From assembly GCA_041738295.1 (NCBI GenBank), contig JBGSQC010000218.1, positions 1 through 10,689 on the forward strand: a DNA stretch of 10,689 nt. Direction: 5' to 3'. Source of the stretch: Zhengella sp041738295. GTDB lineage: Bacteria; Pseudomonadota; Alphaproteobacteria; Rhizobiales; Rhizobiaceae. Position numbers and translations under genes: made by a program. Shown piece after piece: positions 6,380 to 10,689 of this stretch (its first letter is position 1; each line of letters starts with the position of its first letter). Below the pieces are notes generated by a model. The model made no database searches and was not told where the DNA came from. It worked only from the letters and a program-made list of their open reading frames with translations.

Positions 6380-7260
6380 CCGGCAATCCTCCCTCGAACC
6401 CGGCCGTTGAGCCGCCGCCCGGCATGGTGGAGCGGCGCGGACGATCCTTGTGGCTGAGCCACGCGCTGATGATCTTCGGCGTGCTGGTGGTCTTCTTTCC
6501 GATCTGGCTGGCCTTTGTCGCCTCGACCGTCACGCAGCCCGAAATCGTCTCGCCGCCCATGCCGCTGCTCCCCGGCCCGCATGCGGTGGAGAACTACACC
6601 AAGGCACTGTTTTCGGGCGTCAACGTGCCGGTCTGGACCATGCTCTTCAACTCAATGGTCATGGCGCTCGGCATTGCTGCCGGGAAGATCGTGATCTCGA
6701 TCCTGTCAGCCTTTGCCATTGTCTATTTCCGCTTTCCTGGCCGCAACGCATTCTTCTGGATCATCTTCCTGACGCTGATGCTGCCGGTGGAGGTGCGCAT
6801 TGTTCCGACCTATGAGGTGGTCGCCTCTTTCGGCATGCTCAACAGCTATGCCGGGCTGATCCTGCCGCTGGTCGCCTCGGCCACCGCCACCTTCCTGTTC
6901 CGCCAGTTTTTCCTGACCGTGCCCGACGAACTGGCCGAGGCGGCGCGCGTGGACGGCGCAGGGCCGATGCGCTTCTTCTGGGACATCCTCCTGCCGATGA
7001 GCCGCACCAACATTGCCGCGCTCTTCGTCATCCTCTTCATCTACGGCTGGAACCAGTATCTCTGGCCGCTGCTCATCACCACCGATCCGTCCATGAACAC
7101 CATCGTCATGGGCATCCGGCAGATGTTCCCCTCCGGCGACGATGTGGCCGACTGGCCGGTGATCATGGCAACCTCGATCCTTGCCATGATCCCGCCCATC
7201 ATCATCGTGGTGTCGATGCAGGGCCTGTTCATCCGCGGACTGATCGACAGCGAGAAATGA
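6376..7260 (+). CDS. ugpE: sn-Glycerol-3-phosphate ABC transporter permease UgpE
   Basis: This is the second permease subunit, partner of UgpA. The sequence follows E. coli UgpE closely (about 281 residues): GKIVISILSAFAIVYFRFPGRN, LTLMLPVEVRIVPT, NSYAGLILPLVASATATFLFRQFF, FIYGWNQYLWPLL and the end FIRGLIDSEK. The EAA loop is EAARVDGAGPMRFFWDILLP (188-207). Six membrane segments are visible. The start is uncertain. A TTG at 6376 overlaps the ugpA stop and has AAGAGGG 7 nt upstream, giving 294 residues with a Pro-rich N-terminus. An ATG at 6424 gives MVERRGRSLWLSH, which aligns with the E. coli start and gives 278 residues, but has no clear ribosome-binding sequence. I chose the TTG for its signal and the overlap, which implies translational coupling. 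Confidence 0.94.
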   Translation: MTGNPPSNPAVEPPPGMVERRGRSLWLSHALMIFGVLVVFFPIWLAFVASTVTQPEIVSPPMPLLPGPHAVENYTKALFSGVNVPVWTMLFNSMVMALGIAAGKIVISILSAFAIVYFRFPGRNAFFWIIFLTLMLPVEVRIVPTYEVVASFGMLNSYAGLILPLVASATATFLFRQFFLTVPDELAEAARVDGAGPMRFFWDILLPMSRTNIAALFVILFIYGWNQYLWPLLITTDPSMNTIVMGIRQMFPSGDDVADWPVIMATSILAMIPPIIIVVSMQGLFIRGLIDSEK

Positions 7261-7271
7261 GACACTGACCC

Positions 7272-8327
7272 ATGGCCACCATAGAATTCGACGGCATCAG
7301 GAAGCGCTTTGGCCCGGTGGAAGTGATCAAGGGCATTGATGCCAAGGTCACCGACGGGGAGTTCATCGTGATTGTCGGGCCGTACGGCTGCGGGAAATCA
7401 ACGCTGCTTCGCATGGTGGCCGGCCTTGAATCGGTGAGCGAAGGCGAATTGCGCATCAATGGCAAGCGCGTCAACGAGATGGAGCCAATGGAACGCGACA
7501 TCGCCATGGTGTTCCAGAATTACGCGCTCTATCCCCACATGAGTGTGCGCCAGAACATGGCCTACAGCCTCAAGATCGCCGGACTTTCCAAGGCTGACAT
7601 CGAACGGAAAGTGCATGACGCCGCCGCCATGCTGCAGCTCGAACCCTATCTCGACCGCAGGCCGCGCCAACTGTCCGGCGGCCAGCGCCAGCGTGTCGCC
7701 ATGGGCCGTGCCATCGTGCGCCAGCCCTCGGTCTTCCTCTTCGATGAGCCGCTGTCGAACCTTGACGCCAAGCTGCGCGTGCAGATGCGGCTCGAGATCA
7801 AGGAGCTACAGGCCCGCCTCGGCATCACCTCGCTCTACGTGACGCATGACCAGGTAGAAGCCATGACCATGGCCGACCGCATGATTGTCATGAACGAAGG
7901 CGTAGCCGAGCAGATCGGCACGCCGCTCGAGGTCTATGAGCGTCCCCAGACCCTTTTTGCGGCCCAGTTCATCGGCAGCCCGGCCATGAATGTGGTGGAT
8001 GCCGTGGCTGGCGAGGGCCGTTTGACGCTGGCCAATGGCGCCGCGCTGCCCGTGGAAACCGCTGTCACCGGTCCGGTGAAGGCGGGCATGCGGCCGGAAC
8101 ATCTGGTGGCGGACCCGGATGGCCCGATCAGGCTTGAAGTCAAGGCCGCCGAGCCGCTGGGCGCCAACACGCTGATCCATGGCCGGCTGGAAGGCGCAGG
8201 CGACACAGTGTTCACCGTCAGCCTGCCCGGCATCCATCGCGAGGTGCTGGGCCAGCAGATGATCCGCCTTTCCATCCCGTCAGATCATCTGCATCTTTTC
8301 GATGCACAGAGCGGGCGACGGCTTTGA
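7272..8327 (+). CDS. ugpC: sn-Glycerol-3-phosphate ABC transporter ATPase UgpC
   Basis: This cytoplasmic ATPase powers the UgpBAE importer. The 351 residues fit the MalK/UgpC family. In order: Walker A GPYGCGKS (36-43), Q-loop Q82 in FQNYALYPHM, signature LSGGQRQRVAMGRA (134-147), Walker B VFLFDE (154-159), D-loop SNLD, and switch His192 in YVTHD. After about residue 235 a C-terminal TOBE/OB-type regulatory domain follows, with GMRPEHL at 272-278. All ATPase residues are present; only the Tyr in place of the usual Ser in GPSGCGKS is odd, at a variable Walker A position. It follows ugpE by 11 nt with a weak ribosome-binding sequence (TGAGAC), so coupling is likely. Family members are close to other sugar ATPases; the operon gives the name. 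The phosphodiesterase gene ugpQ, which follows ugpC in E. coli, is absent here. Confidence 0.95.
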   Translation: MATIEFDGIRKRFGPVEVIKGIDAKVTDGEFIVIVGPYGCGKSTLLRMVAGLESVSEGELRINGKRVNEMEPMERDIAMVFQNYALYPHMSVRQNMAYSLKIAGLSKADIERKVHDAAAMLQLEPYLDRRPRQLSGGQRQRVAMGRAIVRQPSVFLFDEPLSNLDAKLRVQMRLEIKELQARLGITSLYVTHDQVEAMTMADRMIVMNEGVAEQIGTPLEVYERPQTLFAAQFIGSPAMNVVDAVAGEGRLTLANGAALPVETAVTGPVKAGMRPEHLVADPDGPIRLEVKAAEPLGANTLIHGRLEGAGDTVFTVSLPGIHREVLGQQMIRLSIPSDHLHLFDAQSGRRL

Positions 8328-8362
8328 TACGGCCGTGATGAAGTGAGCGGGAGGACTGTAGG

Positions 8363-9253
8363 TCAGACCGCCTTGTGATCGTCTTTTGCCGGTTCCAGCG
8401 GTTTCCGTCCCCAAAGGATCAGGATGTCGTCAAGTGGCCGCGCCCGCCTCGGCTTTCGCACATACTCAAATCCCGCCTTGTCGAGGCAGGCTTGCAAGGT
8501 CTTCTCGGTGAACAGGATGGTGTGCCAGCCATGGCGGTAACCGTACCACCCGGCACCGCGCCACCGGTTGGCCAAGCCGTTCAACTGGACAGTCACCATG
8601 GCCAAATAGCCGCCCGGCTTCAACGCGTCGAAGCACTGCTGCATGACCGCAACGGGATCCTGAACATGCTCGATCACCGCATCCATGGTGATCAGGTCAT
8701 AGTAATCCTTCTCCAGTTCCACATCCTCCAGAAGTCCCTCATGGACGCGGAAACCCTTGCGCCGGACGTCCTCGGCGGCAATGGGTGACGGTTCGACGCC
8801 CACCACTTCGGAAAAATGCTGGGCGCCCCGTTCCATCAGGGAACCTTTCCCGCATCCGATATCCAGGTAGCGTCCGCTCGAAACCGCTTGCAGGCACTGG
8901 TCGAAGAAGCGCTGCTTCTTGCTGCCGAAAAGGCGGTCGAACAAGCGGCGCTTCCATGTCTTGAAAGCGTATTTGCGGGCCAGGCTCTTGTGACCTTTTG
9001 CAAACCAGTCACCGGCATCGGGATACTCATCCTCTTTCGGCACCGGCCACAAGGCGCACAAGCTGCAATCCTCGCAGTTCCAGAGCGCAAGCGGGATTTT
9101 TGTCTGGTTCCAATGGTCACCCACCGGCCATTCGTGCCGAAGCCGGAAATGGTCACCACCGCACAGCTTGCAGCGATACCCTGTCGTGGCAGGATTGGGC
9201 TGGAGGGTTCCGCCTTTGACCGGATGAGACGGAGATACGGTCTGTACATTCAT
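8363..9253 (-). CDS. Class I SAM-dependent methyltransferase with N-terminal Cys cluster
   Basis: The 296-residue protein has a class I methyltransferase fold. Motif I is YLDIGCGKG (129-137), the acidic end of strand 2 is VVGVEPS (150-156), and the later motifs are DLITMDAVIEHVQDP (186-200) and ALKPGGYLAMVT (210-221). This profile fits the Methyltransf_11/23-type families. The N-terminus has YRCKLCGG (C28, C31) and WNCEDCSLC (C60, C63, C66), a probable zinc-binding site. Such a C-x2-C plus C-x2-C arrangement is common before methyltransferases acting on sugars or other surface metabolites; the substrate here is unknown. The ATG at 9253 gives MNVQTVSPSH and has AGGG about 9 nt upstream. An upstream in-frame ATG at 9397 would add 48 residues without conserved character. 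The gene is convergent with ugpC (35 nt apart, no clear terminator) and divergent from lon. Parts of the protein are Trp-rich. Confidence 0.85.
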   Translation of the reverse strand: MNVQTVSPSHPVKGGTLQPNPATTGYRCKLCGGDHFRLRHEWPVGDHWNQTKIPLALWNCEDCSLCALWPVPKEDEYPDAGDWFAKGHKSLARKYAFKTWKRRLFDRLFGSKKQRFFDQCLQAVSSGRYLDIGCGKGSLMERGAQHFSEVVGVEPSPIAAEDVRRKGFRVHEGLLEDVELEKDYYDLITMDAVIEHVQDPVAVMQQCFDALKPGGYLAMVTVQLNGLANRWRGAGWYGYRHGWHTILFTEKTLQACLDKAGFEYVRKPRRARPLDDILILWGRKPLEPAKDDHKAV

Positions 9254-9287
9254 TGCTGTCGCCCTGAATTGGATTGGTCTGGAATGA

Positions 9288-9310
9288 TTGCACCAGAAAG
9301 ACCCGTGCAA
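9288..9310. promoter_or_regulatory. Dyad TTGCAC-N11-GTGCAA upstream of the methyltransferase gene
   Basis: A perfect 6-bp inverted repeat with an 11-bp spacer lies 35 nt before the methyltransferase start codon, a usual place for a repressor site. I recognise no specific regulator. On the minus strand, TTGCAC could also act as a -35 element, with a poor -10 (TCATTC) 17 bp on. Confidence 0.25.
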
Positions 9311-9463
9311 ATAGACGGGGATCAACGGGCAGTCAGCAGGAGAGTGTTTACCCCGACCGGTTGAAAGTCGCAAGAATGCAGAGAATGCTGCATGCATGCT
9401 GAAAATGCGATTTGGCGAGCAGCACTTGCGGGTCTATCATGTGTGAATCACGAAGCGGCCGCG

Positions 9464-9492
9464 CTTGAAATGCCGGGGTCACTTCTCCAAGT
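9464..9492 (+). promoter_or_regulatory. Candidate heat-shock (RpoH) promoter of lon
   Basis: CTTGAAA (9464-9470) is identical to the sigma-32 -35 consensus. After 14 bp follows CTCCAAGT (9485-9492), which matches CCCCATNT at most positions. Transcription would begin near 9498-9500, leaving a leader of about 95 nt before lon. lon is a known heat-shock gene in proteobacteria. Confidence 0.6.
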
Positions 9493-9567
9493 AAGGGTGG
9501 ACGGGCCTTGTGCCCGGATGGGTGTCTGGCTGTTGCCGCGAAGCGGGACCGCCGGACGCTGCTGCAA

Positions 9568-9588
9568 GACCCTTCGGGTCAGGAAGGA
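9568..9588 (+). promoter_or_regulatory. lon ribosome-binding site with two competing hairpins
   Basis: The ribosome-binding sequence AGGAAGGA (9581-9588) lies 6 nt before the ATG at 9595, which decides that start over the ATG at 9589. Directly upstream, GACCC-TTC-GGGTC (9568-9580) can form a hairpin that leaves the site free. Alternatively CCTTC (9571-9575) can pair with GAAGG (9583-9587) and cover it. The two cannot form together. Confidence 0.4.
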
Positions 9589-9594
9589 ATGAAC

Positions 9595-10689
9595 ATGCCG
9601 GACAAGACAAAGAGCGGCGGTTTCGAAGCACGCGACGGGCGCTACGCCGTTTTGCCGCTTCGCGATATCGTGGTGTTCCCCCACATGATCGTGCCGTTGT
9701 TCGTCGGCCGCGAAAAATCCATTCGCGCGCTTGAGGAAGTGATGGCGGGCGACAAGCAGATCCTGCTGGCCACGCAGATGGACGCTTCCGTCGATGAGCC
9801 GTCGGCTGACGGTATCTATGACACGGGCACGCTGGCCAATGTGCTGCAACTGCTGAAACTGCCGGACGGCACTGTCAAGGTTCTGGTCGAGGGTGGCGCG
9901 CGTGCGCGCATTACCGGCTTCACCGACCGTACAGACTTCCATGAGGCCGATGCTGTCATCCTGGCCGAGCCTGAGGAAGAGGCGATCGAGCTGGAGGCGC
10001 TTGCCCGCTCTGTGGTGGCAAATTTCGAAAACTATGTGAAGCTGAACAAGAAGATTGCGCCCGAGGTTGTCGGCGCCGCCTCGCAGATCGAGGATTTTTC
10101 CAAGCTCGCCGATACCGTCGCCTCGCATCTGGCCATCAAGATCTCCGAGAAGCAGGAAATGCTGGCCATCCTTTCGGTCAAGCAGCGGCTGGAAAAGTCC
10201 ATGGGCTATATGGAGTCCGAGATTTCGGTGCTTCAGGTGGAAAAGCGCATCCGCTCGCGCGTCAAGCGCCAAATGGAAAAGACCCAGCGCGAATATTACC
10301 TCAACGAACAGATGAAGGCGATCCAGAAGGAACTCGGCGAGGGCGAAGACGGCCGCGACGAGGCAGGCGAACTGGAAGAGCGCATCCGCAAGACCAAGCT
10401 GTCGAAGGAAGCCCGTGACAAGGCCGAGGGCGAGCTGAAGAAGCTGCGCTCCATGTCGCCCATGTCGGCGGAAGCAACCGTCGTGCGCAACTATCTCGAC
10501 ACGCTGCTGTCGCTGCCCTGGGGCAAGCGCTCCAAGGTCAAGAAGGACCTGAATTTCGCGCAGGAAGTGCTCGACAACGAGCATTTCGGTCTCGACAAGG
10601 TCAAGGACCGCATTGTCGAGTATCTCGCGGTGCAGGCCCGCGCCAACAAGCTCAAGGGCCCGATCCTGTGCCTCGTCGGCCCTCCCGGC
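9595..10689 (+). CDS. lon: ATP-dependent protease Lon, N-terminal part (cut by window edge)
   Basis: Lon is a cytosolic homo-oligomeric AAA+ serine protease that degrades misfolded and certain regulatory proteins. The window holds 365 codons, less than half of a usual ~800-residue Lon. The N-terminal substrate-binding domain begins with YAVLPLRDIVVFPHMIVPLFVGRE (17-40). A helical, coiled-coil-rich region follows, with the family hallmark REYYLNEQMKAIQKELGE near residues 232-249. Then come NYLDTLLSLPWGK and FGLDKVKDRIVEYLAV. The sequence ends at LVGPPG, the first half of the Walker A motif (GPPGxGKT). The rest of the ATPase and the Ser-Lys protease domain lie outside the window. No frame break is seen. 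The start at 9595 is set by AGGAAGGA 6 nt upstream. Confidence 0.97.
   Translation, partial: MPDKTKSGGFEARDGRYAVLPLRDIVVFPHMIVPLFVGREKSIRALEEVMAGDKQILLATQMDASVDEPSADGIYDTGTLANVLQLLKLPDGTVKVLVEGGARARITGFTDRTDFHEADAVILAEPEEEAIELEALARSVVANFENYVKLNKKIAPEVVGAASQIEDFSKLADTVASHLAIKISEKQEMLAILSVKQRLEKSMGYMESEISVLQVEKRIRSRVKRQMEKTQREYYLNEQMKAIQKELGEGEDGRDEAGELEERIRKTKLSKEARDKAEGELKKLRSMSPMSAEATVVRNYLDTLLSLPWGKRSKVKKDLNFAQEVLDNEHFGLDKVKDRIVEYLAVQARANKLKGPILCLVGPPG

Noticed and set aside
9448..10584. Long minus-strand open frame opposite lon
   Set aside because: The plus strand encodes an unmistakable Lon N-terminus; the antisense frame also crosses the lon promoter region.

Overview
The window comes from a GC-rich alphaproteobacterium, most probably of the Hyphomicrobiales (Rhizobiales). 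The evidence is the ClpP and ClpX sequences, which look rhizobial, the clpP-clpX-lon proteolysis locus, and a C-rich inverted-repeat element of a type I associate with these genomes. Genus cannot be told from the sequence.

Layout. Positions 1-477 hold no convincing gene beyond a doubtful fragment at the left edge. The stretch is GC-rich, full of small inverted repeats, and carries one perfect DnaA-box sequence. Positions 478-645 are a long, nearly perfect inverted repeat (non-coding, MITE-like). On the minus strand (818-1540) lies a secreted protein built from eight ~22-residue repeats, with its own terminator. Divergent from it are clpP (1780-2412) and then clpX (2658-3932), each followed by an intrinsic terminator. 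A complete sn-glycerol-3-phosphate ABC importer operon, ugpB-ugpA-ugpE-ugpC (4111-8327), follows. It has a PHO-box-like sequence upstream of ugpB and a strong hairpin between ugpB and ugpA. Convergent to ugpC is a minus-strand SAM-dependent methyltransferase with an N-terminal Cys cluster (8363-9253). The 5' part of lon (9595 onward) runs off the right edge inside the Walker A motif.

How the genes work together. ClpX unfolds substrates for the ClpP peptidase, and Lon is an independent AAA+ protease; together they form the cytosolic quality-control and regulatory proteolysis set. Upstream of each of the three there is a sequence resembling a heat-shock (RpoH/sigma-32) promoter with 14-15 bp spacing, so shared heat-shock control is a reasonable inference. 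The ugp genes encode a periplasmic binding protein, two permeases and an ATPase for uptake of glycerol-3-phosphate, a source of carbon and phosphate. The PHO-box-like site suggests PhoB control, as known for ugp in other proteobacteria. The ugp block and the methyltransferase separate clpX from lon, which usually lie next to each other in relatives. This looks like an insertion or rearrangement in an otherwise conserved locus.

I see no clear undescribed multi-gene system. The least-explained items are the secreted repeat protein, the structured region at the left, the competing hairpins at the lon ribosome-binding site, and the methyltransferase of unknown substrate.
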